NCBI GenBank assembly: GCA_964395665.1
Contig: CAYNDH010000001.1
Location: 1-64,000 of the forward strand
Length of the DNA stretch: 64,000 bases
Source: JAEZAF01 sp964395665
GTDB lineage: Bacteria; Chloroflexota; Anaerolineae; Aggregatilineales; Phototrophicaceae
Direction: 5' to 3'
Shown here piece after piece: positions 56,793-64,000 of the stretch. Within the stretch, counting starts at the first letter, position 1; every line of letters begins with the position of its first letter. The notes under the pieces are model-generated. The model ran no database searches. It was not told the origin of the DNA and saw only the letters and a list, made by a program, of their open reading frames with translations. The position numbers and the translations under genes are program-made.

Positions 56793-57296
56793 CTAGACAG
56801 CAGGTGAGGCGTCTGCTTCACGATAGACGTCAGTAAATGCCCCATCTGTGATCTGTGGAAGCTGTTCGCGGCGAACGGGGAAAATCGCATTGTGTGCGCC
56901 CCCTGCCGCATAGAGCATCTCGAACCGCTGAAGCTGGTCATCCAGCAGCACCTTCAGATCCTGCTGACGGTAAGCCAGCGGCGGGACACTGCCGGGGGCA
57001 TAGCCGGTGATTTCAAGACACTGGTCAGCCGTGGCGACTTTCACCTTCTTGCGGCTGACATTGAATAAGGCCGCCAGCTTTCGGTCATCGACGCGCTGAT
57101 CACCGCTGGCGACCACGATCACCGGCTGTCCGTCGATGATGAAGAGGATACTTTTCGCGATCTGTCCCAGTTCACAGCCGATGCGATCGGCTGCCTGTTG
57201 AGAGGTCGCGGTGGTTTCTTCGAATAACTGAATCGAAAGCCCAAGATTCAGACGGTCAAGAGCGGCCTGCACCGTCTCATGGGAAAATACGGTCAT
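56793..57296 (-). CDS. YbaK/EbsC-family aminoacyl-tRNA deacylase
   Basis: The 167-residue protein has the family core QAADRIGCELGQIAKSILFIIDGQPVIVVASGDQRVDDRKLAALF, TGYAPGSVPPLAY and AGGAHNAIFPV. Proteins of this family hydrolyse mischarged tRNAs such as Cys-tRNA(Pro). It ends 9 bp from the giant gene on the opposite strand and stands 30 bp from the histidine kinase. Confidence 0.9.
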   Translation of the reverse strand: MTVFSHETVQAALDRLNLGLSIQLFEETTATSQQAADRIGCELGQIAKSILFIIDGQPVIVVASGDQRVDDRKLAALFNVSRKKVKVATADQCLEITGYAPGSVPPLAYRQQDLKVLLDDQLQRFEMLYAAGGAHNAIFPVRREQLPQITDGAFTDVYREADASPAV

Positions 57297-57326
57297 GCAA
57301 AAGTATCTCCTGTTTCTACGCTGTTC

Positions 57327-58646
57327 CTAGATGTTTTCTTCATCCGCCACTTCATCAGCCATCGGCAGCAGCATGATAAACGTGCTGCCCTTCCCCGGCT
57401 GACTCCGCACCGTGATCATCCCGCCATGCGCCTCGGCCACCGTCCTGGCGACAAATAAGCCCTGCCCCAGCCCGCGCGGATCGAGCAGTTTGCCTTCAGC
57501 CGTGCGTGGTTCTCCACGGTAAAAACGTTCAAACACATGCGGCAGATCCTTATCGGAAATACCCACACCGCTGTCGCTGAAATGCACACCGATATAACCG
57601 GGATACTGCGGGTTCATTCCTAATCGCACCGCCAGATGTCCACCGGGTTCGGTATATCGCAGCGCATTCTGAAGGATATGGCCGAAAGCCCAGCGCAGGC
57701 GCTGTTCATCGCCCGACACCACGAGACGATCGCCATCACGGACCATAAAGGCGACATCCAACCGGGCACGCTTGATCTCTGGCGCCATACCATTGACCAC
57801 ACTCCAGACCAGGGATTCCAGCGGCACGTGATTACTGCGAACTTCGAATGATCCTGCCCCCATCTCGGAGATGTCCAGCAGTTCGACGACCATCCGATCC
57901 AGTGTATCAACATTGCGCGACAGGGTATCCAGCAGACGGCGGTTACTCGCGGGGACAGCACCAGACTGATCACCCTGGGCAGCGATCACCTCACCAACAC
58001 CCTTGATCACCGCCATCGGCGTCCGCAGTTCATGCGATATCGCGGTCACAAACTGGTCCTTCAGGCGCTCCATGACGGTGTCCTCTGTGACATCCCGCAG
58101 GACGATCATGGTGCCGAGCCGCTTGCCGCTGATATCAGCAACTGCGGCCAACTGCGCCCCAATCACCCGATTATTGACCTGAAGCCGCTTGGGTTCGCCA
58201 ATCGGGGTGAGTTCAGAATCCAACCTGACGAGATCGCGAGAGGCTTCGAACAGCAAACCCAGTTCACTCTGCCAGAAGTTCTTCTGAGAGCCGAGCAGTT
58301 CCTGTGCCGCATTGTTAATCAGGACGATGCGCCCATCATTATCCTGCATGACAATGCCATCGGTCAGCGTGGAGAGGATGCCATTCAGACGGGCAATTTC
58401 CTGTTCACGGCGCTGAAGGGCTTCCCGTAGTTTCAACTGACGTTCTGCATCACGGTGCGCGCTGACTTCCGGCGCATACGGGGGTGTCGATGCTGCCGAT
58501 TTCGCTTGAGCGGCCCGTGGAGCCGCTGCCCGTCGGTTGAGACTCCGATAAAGGCGCTTAAACAGATGCTCGGTCGCGTTCCCAAGGGAATTTACACCGC
58601 CAATGGCGGATTGTGTTTCAGGAGTTGGGTCAGGGCGCTGTGACAT
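57327..58646 (-). CDS. Cytosolic PAS-domain histidine kinase
   Basis: The 439-residue kinase has no membrane segment. A variable N-terminal part (1-60) precedes a coiled segment, a PAS domain (about 88-195, GIVMQDNDGRIVLINNAAQELLG), the HisKA box AISHELRTPM with H205, and a HATPase domain with the N, G1 and G2 boxes (ILQNALRYTEPG, FSDSGVGISDKDLPHVFERFYRG, RGLGQGLFVARTVAEAHGG). It probably senses an internal signal and phosphorylates the receiver encoded just upstream. The 108-bp gap between the two holds a strong hairpin, so their levels may be tuned separately. Confidence 0.93.
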   Translation of the reverse strand: MSQRPDPTPETQSAIGGVNSLGNATEHLFKRLYRSLNRRAAAPRAAQAKSAASTPPYAPEVSAHRDAERQLKLREALQRREQEIARLNGILSTLTDGIVMQDNDGRIVLINNAAQELLGSQKNFWQSELGLLFEASRDLVRLDSELTPIGEPKRLQVNNRVIGAQLAAVADISGKRLGTMIVLRDVTEDTVMERLKDQFVTAISHELRTPMAVIKGVGEVIAAQGDQSGAVPASNRRLLDTLSRNVDTLDRMVVELLDISEMGAGSFEVRSNHVPLESLVWSVVNGMAPEIKRARLDVAFMVRDGDRLVVSGDEQRLRWAFGHILQNALRYTEPGGHLAVRLGMNPQYPGYIGVHFSDSGVGISDKDLPHVFERFYRGEPRTAEGKLLDPRGLGQGLFVARTVAEAHGGMITVRSQPGKGSTFIMLLPMADEVADEENI

Positions 58647-58699
58647 CGGCTGCCTATATCTGCTGAATTACACCGGCGTGATTTGAGAGTGCTGGTTTT

Positions 58700-58725
58700 A
58701 CGGCTGGCAGCCAGCAGCCAGCCGT
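58700..58725. repeat. Hairpin between response regulator and kinase genes
   Basis: ACGGCTGGC (58700-58708) pairs perfectly with GCCAGCCGT (58717-58725), loop 8 nt. A third copy of the half-site (AGCCAGCCG) lies at 58744-58752. There is no T-run, so it is more likely an RNA processing or attenuating hairpin than a terminator. Confidence 0.5.
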
Positions 58726-58754
58726 TAAGAACCACTAGTCAACAGCCAGCCGAG

Positions 58755-59165
58755 CTAATCGGCCTGCTGCTTCTGCTGAATGATATTGTGAAGCAGGATA
58801 CGCAGTTGATCAAAGTCTGGCAGAGGTTTGTTGATAATATGATCAACCGCGTAATCATTCCGCATCTGCGTCATCTCGTCTTCTGTCAGGGCAAACGCCG
58901 TCATTAACACAATGGGCACCTGTTTAAATGGCTCAATCGAGCGCATCCGCAGGGCGATTTCATTTCCACGCTTACCCGGCATACGGATATCCATCAGCAC
59001 AAATTCAGGGACCGGTTCCGATCCCTCACCCTGCTCGACCTGATCCAGATAATCCCACACCCGCTGTCCATTTTCGAATACCAGCGGGTTATGCCCCCAC
59101 ACAGTACACATCATCTTGACCAGATTACGAATATCCGTTTCATCTTCGGCAATCAACCAGTTCAA
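58755..59165 (-). CDS. Single-domain response regulator (CheY-like receiver)
   Basis: The 136-residue protein is a receiver domain alone. It has acidic E7 and D8, phosphoacceptor D59 in VLMDIRMPG, T89 and K113 (INKPLP). Without an output domain it must signal by protein contact. The start is a TTG at 59165 with a full GGAGG at 7 nt, which is convincing, and an in-frame ATG nearer the domain start is absent. A 10-codon open frame (59168-59200) ends just before it. The kinase gene follows. Confidence 0.9.
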   Translation of the reverse strand: MNWLIAEDETDIRNLVKMMCTVWGHNPLVFENGQRVWDYLDQVEQGEGSEPVPEFVLMDIRMPGKRGNEIALRMRSIEPFKQVPIVLMTAFALTEDEMTQMRNDYAVDHIINKPLPDFDQLRILLHNIIQQKQQAD

Positions 59166-59167
59166 GG

Positions 59168-59200
59168 TTAAGCCTCCACCACATCTTCATCAGCAACCAT
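59168..59200 (-). other. Leader mini-ORF upstream of the response regulator
   Basis: ATG at 59200 opens a 10-codon frame (MVADEDVVEA) ending in TAA two bases before the TTG start of the receiver gene and containing its GGAGG site. It might couple translation. It may equally be a chance frame. Confidence 0.25.
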
Positions 59201-59253
59201 TTTTCTAGTATACAGAATATTTAAAGCTTCGCAGACTGCAATCTGTTGATTCT

Positions 59254-60543
59254 TCATTCCTGATCACGAGCCTCATCGAGAGTCAGTGAGGGCAATACGC
59301 CTGCCAGCAGCATGGTATAGGGGCCGCGTGTCGCCGCTGTACGGCTCCGTAGCTGCGCGTAGGCATACAGCAGATCCGGGCTTTCGATCATCACACCAGC
59401 GCTGAAAGCATCACCAGCAACGAAGGTTCCATCAGCCAGTGGAAAGCGATAACCGACTGCCGATGGGACCTGTGCACACTCAAATCGCCCTGCATCATCG
59501 CACAGCGTAAAATCCTCGGAGTCTTCCAGCACAAAGCTGATCTGCGGATCAATGCGGGTGTGCTGATGACGCAGCATATATAACCAGAGGGGTTCAGTGC
59601 GCGCACGTCCTGCGGTCAGGATATTGACACGGTCAAAGTTTCCCGCCGGTTGAATCTCCGCCCCTTCAATCACCGCGTAAAACCGGCCAGCAGCCCCATC
59701 CCGGCTGCCGATAATCACCCGCACCAGACCGAGATGGCTGATCCGCCCCAGTGAGAGATGGGCAGCACGCACGGTTTCCTGATCTACCGTCAGTTCTCCA
59801 TCATCTGACAGCATGATCTGCTGCCCCGTCGTATCCCCCGGTTCATTGACACAGTGCTGTGTTTCATCCGCTTCGACCACATCAACGCGAATATACGGGT
59901 CAAATCCATCAAGGCCATAGACAGTGATGCGGTAATCACTGTCATTCTGCTCACCGATAATTTCAAGCGATGCAGCGGTGACAATCTCGGCGGAACCACA
60001 GCGGAAAACGACTTCCCGAAACAGTTCAGGTACCTCACGTTCGACATAGGTCAGTGAAAGGCTGTAACTGCCGGTGGTCGTACCGGTTTCATTCCCGGCA
60101 CGGGTAGCAACCAGCGTATATTCTCCAGTGTCAGGCAGGACAAAATCAATTTCCGCAATACCATCGACAGCGGCATCAAACTGGACTCCACCCGCTATCA
60201 CATCACTGCGGACGAGCAGATTACCGCCGACATCCGTGATCCCAAGCAGCGGGGCCAGCCCGTCCCGGGCCGACATCCGTGCGATGATATGATCCCCTTT
60301 TGAGCCATAAAACCGCCAGAGATCGACAAATGAGCGTTCGGTCAGGGTTTCGTCAACCACCTGACCGTAACCGATCGTGGACTGTGTGATCGTATCCGGA
60401 TTTGGCGTTGGCGTCGCTTCCTGTCCACGAACCATCCGGTCAGGCGTCAGGAAGCCCATCAGGATACCGCCAAACAACAGCATTACAACTATCGTTACAG
60501 CCCATGTCCCGCGCACATCTCTAAATGTTGTCAGTGATTTCAT
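59254..60543 (-). CDS. Secreted or anchored beta-sandwich protein (PPC-like), unknown
   Basis: The 429-residue product has one N-terminal hydrophobic segment (about 12-35) ending near RGQEATPTP, so it is exported or anchored. A PPC-like beta-sandwich domain (about 50-175) follows, with FVDLWRFYGSKGDHIIARMSA, LAPLLGITDVGGNLL and GEYTLVATRAGNETGTTTGSYSLSL. The rest is beta-rich and unrecognised. A few cysteines (FRCGSAE, QHCVNE, FTLCDDA, FECAQ) could form disulfides. A TTG at 60555 is possible, but the ATG at 60543 is preferred. Function unknown. Confidence 0.7.
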   Translation of the reverse strand: MKSLTTFRDVRGTWAVTIVVMLLFGGILMGFLTPDRMVRGQEATPTPNPDTITQSTIGYGQVVDETLTERSFVDLWRFYGSKGDHIIARMSARDGLAPLLGITDVGGNLLVRSDVIAGGVQFDAAVDGIAEIDFVLPDTGEYTLVATRAGNETGTTTGSYSLSLTYVEREVPELFREVVFRCGSAEIVTAASLEIIGEQNDSDYRITVYGLDGFDPYIRVDVVEADETQHCVNEPGDTTGQQIMLSDDGELTVDQETVRAAHLSLGRISHLGLVRVIIGSRDGAAGRFYAVIEGAEIQPAGNFDRVNILTAGRARTEPLWLYMLRHQHTRIDPQISFVLEDSEDFTLCDDAGRFECAQVPSAVGYRFPLADGTFVAGDAFSAGVMIESPDLLYAYAQLRSRTAATRGPYTMLLAGVLPSLTLDEARDQE

Positions 60544-60620
60544 GCGTATATACAAAACCTCAAATACCCACCAGCACTGCCTTTGAATCCAGTATCAAAG
60601 CCTGTCAGCCGGCGTGTCGG

Positions 60621-60638
60621 CCTGTCACTATCAGCCTG
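60621..60638. repeat. 18-nt intergenic repeat, copy 2
   Basis: CCTGTCACTATCAGCCTG, identical to 4014-4031. The adjacent sequence has several partial copies (GCCTGTCA, CTGTCACTATA). Confidence 0.5.
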
Positions 60639-60726
60639 CAAACGGCGAACAGATTCTCTGTCACTATACCCTAAAGTGATCAACAAAACCGGCCTGTATC
60701 AGCCGTAGTGACCGCAGTGTGAAAAC

Positions 60727-60748
60727 AAAAAGCGGGGAATTACCCGCT
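60727..60748 (-). terminator. Intrinsic terminator of the GH57 branching enzyme
   Basis: On the minus strand AGCGGG (complement of 60743-60748) pairs with CCCGCT (complement of 60731-60736) over a 6-nt loop and is followed by TTTTGTTTTC. It lies about 100 bp past the gene end. Confidence 0.75.
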
Positions 60749-60846
60749 TCTGTCTGTCGGTCGGTCTCACGCTGTTCACGACCTGAACCACAAACTACCA
60801 AAAAGCCGTAACCATATGATCCGCATGATCACTGCAATCCACGCAA

Positions 60847-62655
60847 CTACGGAAGATACCAGCGGAAATCCACTTCCGCGAAGATTTTATCCAGCTCATA
60901 GAATTCTTCGGCCAGTGCGACATCCGGCTGACCATTTTCCAGTGTTTCGATCAATCGGGTAAACCGGTCAAGGTGCTGATTAAAGCGCTGGATGGCGTAT
61001 TCGCGTGCCTGCCCGGTGGTGACCAGAAACGGCCAATCGGAACTCTGCATCAGCATCAGCTCCCGCGCCGCCTGGTTCAGGACCTTTTCCTGCTCCGGTG
61101 TGGCTTCAGAATAACGCATGGCATTGCGCTCCATCCGAAATTCTGCTTCAGCCATTGGCTCCCACATCCAGTGATTTTCGGAGTTATCCCATGTGAAATG
61201 CGTCCCCCCTGCCCCCCATGAGCCTTCGGGCAGATTCAACACTTCGGTCGGGGGGTGCTGGGTGATGTACTGTGTCGCGGTGATCATTTCAATATCAGGT
61301 GACGTCGCCAGCATCTTCAGGACCTGTTCCAGCCACAGCACGCCCTCAAACCACCAGTGACCGAACAACTCAGTGTCGTAATTCGACGAAATCAGGCCAT
61401 ACTCGCCAGTCTTGTTATAAAAGTCACGCAGAAGATCGTGGACCAGATGCGTAAAATGCTCGGAATGCTGATCGACCTTAAAGCGCGCCCACTCCGGATC
61501 ATAATATTCTTTCATTGCCAGATCCGTCCGCGCACCGGTCACACGCCAGTACTGAAGCCCGCTTGTCCCGGACTTTTTGTGGAATTCACGGTAATCGAAA
61601 TCACCGGGATAGCCCCATTCCGCACTCCAGACCTGTAATCCGGTGCGGTTATTGCGTCCAATCACCGCAACGCCGCTGTGATCTTCAGCCCCCAGCCCGG
61701 CGGTGGAGTTGCTCACATAATAAGGGTGATAGGTTGTGGCTGCCCGTGGTGGAGCAACAGAGGTTGAGGGGATGACGTAACGCCGCCGGATGTCGCCATA
61801 CGGCCCGATCGCATCACCGGCTGCAATACCGACCGGAGAACCGCCGGTGATCGAATGTGTCTCGCTGAAGAACACCTTGATATTGTGCTGTGCAAGAAAA
61901 TATTCCAGCCCAGGTCGGATCGTCCCATCCGGTGAGATGTAGGCGGGGCGATAGGCGCATTCCGGCAGCCACATGGCGGTCGGTTCACGCCCGAACATGC
62001 GGCGATAGGTGGCAATGCCCGCCTGAACCTGGGCGATGATGGCACTATCCCGGCTTAACAGCGGCAGATAGGCATGAGTCGCCGGGGAGGCAATGATCTC
62101 AATGTATCCCTCATCCTGCAAACGGCGAAAAGCGCCGATCAGATCGCGCCCAAACCGCTCATTGAAGATATGACGGATATTCTGATAAAAATCGCGATAC
62201 CAGACCGCCAGATCACGCAGTTTCGCGACTGGCTGCGGCTCACCATCAATCAGGATTTCACCTGCAGGCGCTGATGCAGCGCTCCGCTGCTGATCGGCTG
62301 GTACGTCATACAGCACCGGGTTGATCGTATCCACATCCTGAAAAGGCTCTGCAGGGACCGTCGAGAAATACTCAATATCGTGACTGGCAGCTTCAATTTT
62401 CGCGTTGACAAACTGGTCAAAGTGTTCCAGCACAAGGGGATCAGCGAGTTGTTCCAGCAGCACCGGCGTCAGGCCGAGTGTCAGGCGAAAGTTGATCCCT
62501 TCATCTCGCAGCCGGTGCAGCATATCCAGCAAAGGAAGATAGGTTTCGCTGATCGCCTCATGAAGCCATTCCTCACCATGCGGCCAGCGGCCAGCCAGCC
62601 GGACATAAGGTATATGGCTGTGCAGCACGAATGTAAATGCACCGATCGCACCCAA
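60847..62655 (-). CDS. GH57 1,4-alpha-glucan branching enzyme
   Basis: The 602-residue cytosolic enzyme makes alpha-1,6 branches in glycogen-type glucans. The GH57 barrel opens GAFTFVLHSHIPYVRLAGRWPHGEEW. It has the nucleophile E232 in MWLPECAYRP and the acid/base D427 in SSNYDTELFGHWWFEG. A helical C-terminal (DUF1957-like) part follows. The start is a TTG at 62655 with AGGAG at about 8 nt; an ATG does not fit the conserved N-terminus. It ends with an intrinsic terminator. Together with the debranching enzyme and ppgK it indicates glucan storage. Confidence 0.93.
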   Translation of the reverse strand: MGAIGAFTFVLHSHIPYVRLAGRWPHGEEWLHEAISETYLPLLDMLHRLRDEGINFRLTLGLTPVLLEQLADPLVLEHFDQFVNAKIEAASHDIEYFSTVPAEPFQDVDTINPVLYDVPADQQRSAASAPAGEILIDGEPQPVAKLRDLAVWYRDFYQNIRHIFNERFGRDLIGAFRRLQDEGYIEIIASPATHAYLPLLSRDSAIIAQVQAGIATYRRMFGREPTAMWLPECAYRPAYISPDGTIRPGLEYFLAQHNIKVFFSETHSITGGSPVGIAAGDAIGPYGDIRRRYVIPSTSVAPPRAATTYHPYYVSNSTAGLGAEDHSGVAVIGRNNRTGLQVWSAEWGYPGDFDYREFHKKSGTSGLQYWRVTGARTDLAMKEYYDPEWARFKVDQHSEHFTHLVHDLLRDFYNKTGEYGLISSNYDTELFGHWWFEGVLWLEQVLKMLATSPDIEMITATQYITQHPPTEVLNLPEGSWGAGGTHFTWDNSENHWMWEPMAEAEFRMERNAMRYSEATPEQEKVLNQAARELMLMQSSDWPFLVTTGQAREYAIQRFNQHLDRFTRLIETLENGQPDVALAEEFYELDKIFAEVDFRWYLP

Positions 62656-63272
62656 AGCTTAATCTCCTACCCAGACAGTATTTCATTTGAAGGTATTCGC
62701 CAACTGACAGGGCATCTCTTTAATACTTACTGCCCTTTACAGTGCTTTTGCACCAGTACCGCTGTTCGATTTTCACAGGCGCGTATACAACTCAGCTCAC
62801 GCACAGATGATGTCAAACAAAAGAGATTTATTCGTAATGATATTTTAAGAAAAGCAAAGTTGCGACATAACGAGAGGGCGAAATGGCGGTGCGGTCAACG
62901 AACCTCAAAGGTTCAGCGTCTTTATGGTTTGCGAGTTTCCCAGAGAGTCGCTTCTGTGTCAAGTGTAATGCAGGTTGTTACCCACTACCCGGAGGTCATC
63001 CATGCTTTCAAGGGTAGGTATTGCATTCGTCGGCGCTGGCGAAACCTCACCCCTGAGAAACTGCGTTTCTCCATCCCCTCTCCATGCAAACTTGTTTGCC
63101 GGAGAAGGGGTCGGGGGATGAGGTTTCCTAACATCGAGAGTTAAAAACCTACCCATGTAAGGGTCATCGATGCCCTCCGGTTCAGGGTTGACTGCCGGAT
63201 CAGGGATGACCGCTATACGATGCGCGGCACATCCCTGAAATGCACTATTGGACCGGTTAAAGGAGTGTTTGA
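62656..63272. other. 617-bp non-coding region with a palindromic element
   Basis: No convincing gene is present. Open frames here have no family and partly translate the repeat. AAGGTT/AACCTT-type short palindromes lie around 62901-62920. The main content is the nested palindrome at 62989-63180. Confidence 0.6.
62989..63180. mobile_element. MITE-like nested palindrome (~192 bp)
   Basis: The outer arms 62989-63019 and 63147-63180 are inverted repeats (CCGGAGG...GGGTAGGT against ACCTACCC...CCCTCCGG, with a few mismatches). Inside them AAACCTCA (63042-63049) pairs with TGAGGTTT (63119-63126). Within that, GAGAAAC/GTTTCTC (63055-63071) and CCCCTCTCC...GGAGAAGGGG with CAAAC/GTTTG (63075-63110) form two more hairpins. 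The whole folds into a cloverleaf-like shape. No transposase is near. Sequences of this type (CCTCACCCC...CCCCTCTCC) are common repetitive elements in several bacteria. Confidence 0.65.
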
Positions 63273-64000
63273 TTATTCGTACCGGATATCGACCATTCTG
63301 CCAGAAGCTGCCGACTCCAGTATTGCGTCACAAATCACGGCATTCCGGTAACCATCAACAAATGTCGCGCCATAGGGTCCGACATCGGTATTCTTGACTA
63401 TTGCCCCGAAGAAGTGGTCGAATTCATGGATAAAGCTATGTTCCCAGCCGATGGTGTGACCATGCGGCCACCAGTTTTCCCAGTAGGGATGATGAGACTC
63501 GGTCACCAGCACATTGCGGAAACCCTGTGTGGTGTTCGGCTCATCCCCGGCCCAGAAGACATTAAGTTCATTCAGGCGCTCTAGATTGAACTGAATCGTG
63601 CCATTCTCGCCGTTGATCTCGAAGCTGTTATAATTCTTGCGGCCCTGTGCGAAGCGTGTCGCCTCAATCGTCCCCAGGGCGCCGTTGTCAAACTCCATGA
63701 TCGAGACGAAGCTGTCATCGACATCGGCTTTCGCCATCCCGCCCGCACCATCCGGACGCTGTGGAAGCCATGTCCTGGCTTTTCCAGCAACCGAAGTCGG
63801 CTCTCCGATAAGAAAGCGTGCCAGATCGATGACATGCGCCCCAATATCACCTAATGCGCCGCTGCCTGCGACTTCCTTCTGAAAACGCCAGCTTATCGGC
63901 ATTTCCCGGTCCATCCCCCACTCCTGAAGGTAAACCGCACGCCAGTGATAGATCTGGCCCAGCGCCCCGCTTTCGATCAGCTTTCGCGCCTGCATAATCG
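63273..64000 (-). CDS. Gfo/Idh/MocA-family oxidoreductase, C-terminal part (cut by window edge)
   Basis: About 243 residues are visible. The NAD-binding N-terminal Rossmann part lies beyond the window. The visible part begins with IESGALGQIYHWRAVYLQEWG and SGALGDIGAHVIDLARFLIGEPTSVAGKARTW, with the conserved GD-x-x-x-H that binds the sugar. NGENGTIQFNLERLNEL and a C-terminal DGYRNAVICDAILESAASGRMVDI follow. Such enzymes oxidise or epimerise inositols and sugars. It is transcribed away from the palindrome, toward the branching enzyme. Confidence 0.9.
   Translation of the reverse strand, partial: IMQARKLIESGALGQIYHWRAVYLQEWGMDREMPISWRFQKEVAGSGALGDIGAHVIDLARFLIGEPTSVAGKARTWLPQRPDGAGGMAKADVDDSFVSIMEFDNGALGTIEATRFAQGRKNYNSFEINGENGTIQFNLERLNELNVFWAGDEPNTTQGFRNVLVTESHHPYWENWWPHGHTIGWEHSFIHEFDHFFGAIVKNTDVGPYGATFVDGYRNAVICDAILESAASGRMVDIRYE

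Larger units (their letters stand above)
60544..60846. other. Non-coding stretch with repeats and a terminator
   Basis: These 303 bp hold no credible gene. They contain an inverted repeat CTTTGA/TCAAAG (60581-60600) and the second copy of the 18-nt repeat (60621-60638). A TCACT/AGTGA inverted repeat (60661-60679) and the terminator of the branching enzyme complete the stretch. Confidence 0.6.

Noticed and set aside
62380..63144. 254-codon plus-strand frame
   Set aside because: It begins antisense to the branching enzyme and runs into the palindromic repeat; no conserved features.
62959..63156. 65-codon minus-strand frame with HPPTPSP
   Set aside because: It is a translation of the palindromic repeat, a common false gene call.

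Overview
The window is one contiguous, densely coded stretch of about 64 kb of bacterial chromosome with moderately high GC. It carries about 50 protein genes and no tRNA, rRNA, CRISPR array, insertion sequence or prophage that I can see. The gene content suggests a bacterium of the phylum Chloroflexota (Anaerolineae or a relative). It has coenzyme F420 assembly genes, a GH57 branching enzyme with a stand-alone debranching enzyme, polyphosphate glucokinase, a YqeC-MocA fusion, a MurJ flippase and several proteins typical of that group. This placement is inferred from gene content, not from a marker-gene tree. TTG and GTG starts are common and are often supported by a good Shine-Dalgarno (SD) sequence or by stop/start overlap.

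Layout. At 0-4 kb lie enolase, then a cysteine desulfurase and MnmA (a tRNA 2-thiolation pair) ending at a strong bidirectional terminator. At 4-9.2 kb a minus-strand cluster of poorly known genes holds a prepilin peptidase, a membrane-anchored JAMM protease, a small beta protein in the same frame as the JAMM gene, an ACT-domain protein, a ParB-like-fold protein, a NERD-domain membrane protein and a secreted protein. At 9.3-17.7 kb are glycogen debranching enzyme, a PHP-domain phosphoesterase, an SLC13-type transporter with RCK-C domains, an S9 peptidase and a class III aminotransferase. At 17.9-23.9 kb on the plus strand are mutS, folD, 8-oxoguanine deaminase and a two-domain Nudix protein. 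At 23.9-30 kb is a molybdenum hydroxylase (xanthine dehydrogenase type) cluster with its YqeC-MocA maturation fusion, a HEAT-repeat protein and an unknown membrane protein.

At 30-39 kb a tightly coupled minus-strand series carries F420 tail assembly (npdG, cofE, a nitroreductase, cofD, cofC), a luciferase-like oxidoreductase, a GT-C membrane glycosyltransferase, XdhC and a metallophosphoesterase. At 39-46 kb are single genes: a conserved unknown, a GT2 glycosyltransferase, a flavin reductase-Dabb fusion, ppgK, a Mut7-C protein, a HEAT protein and an SH3-M23 peptidase. At 45.8-51.6 kb is the four-gene ligase-associated DNA repair operon (Exo, Lig, Lhr-like helicase, PdeM). At 51.7-60.5 kb are murJ, a giant 1054-residue protein resembling GTPase-associated GAP1-N proteins, a YbaK deacylase, a cytosolic PAS histidine kinase with its receiver, and a secreted beta-sandwich protein. 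At 60.8-64 kb are the GH57 branching enzyme, a palindromic MITE-like repeat, and the edge of a Gfo/Idh/MocA oxidoreductase.

Functional links. The glycan genes (debranching, branching, ppgK, enolase) fit storage-glucan turnover feeding glycolysis. MutS, 8-oxoguanine deaminase, Nudix and xanthine dehydrogenase form a neighbourhood around damaged and surplus purines. The best candidates for something undescribed are the in-frame beta-protein/JAMM pair near 5 kb, the GAP1-like giant protein at 53.6 kb, the xanthine dehydrogenase operon with an inserted membrane protein and structured leader, and the nested palindromic element near 63.1 kb.
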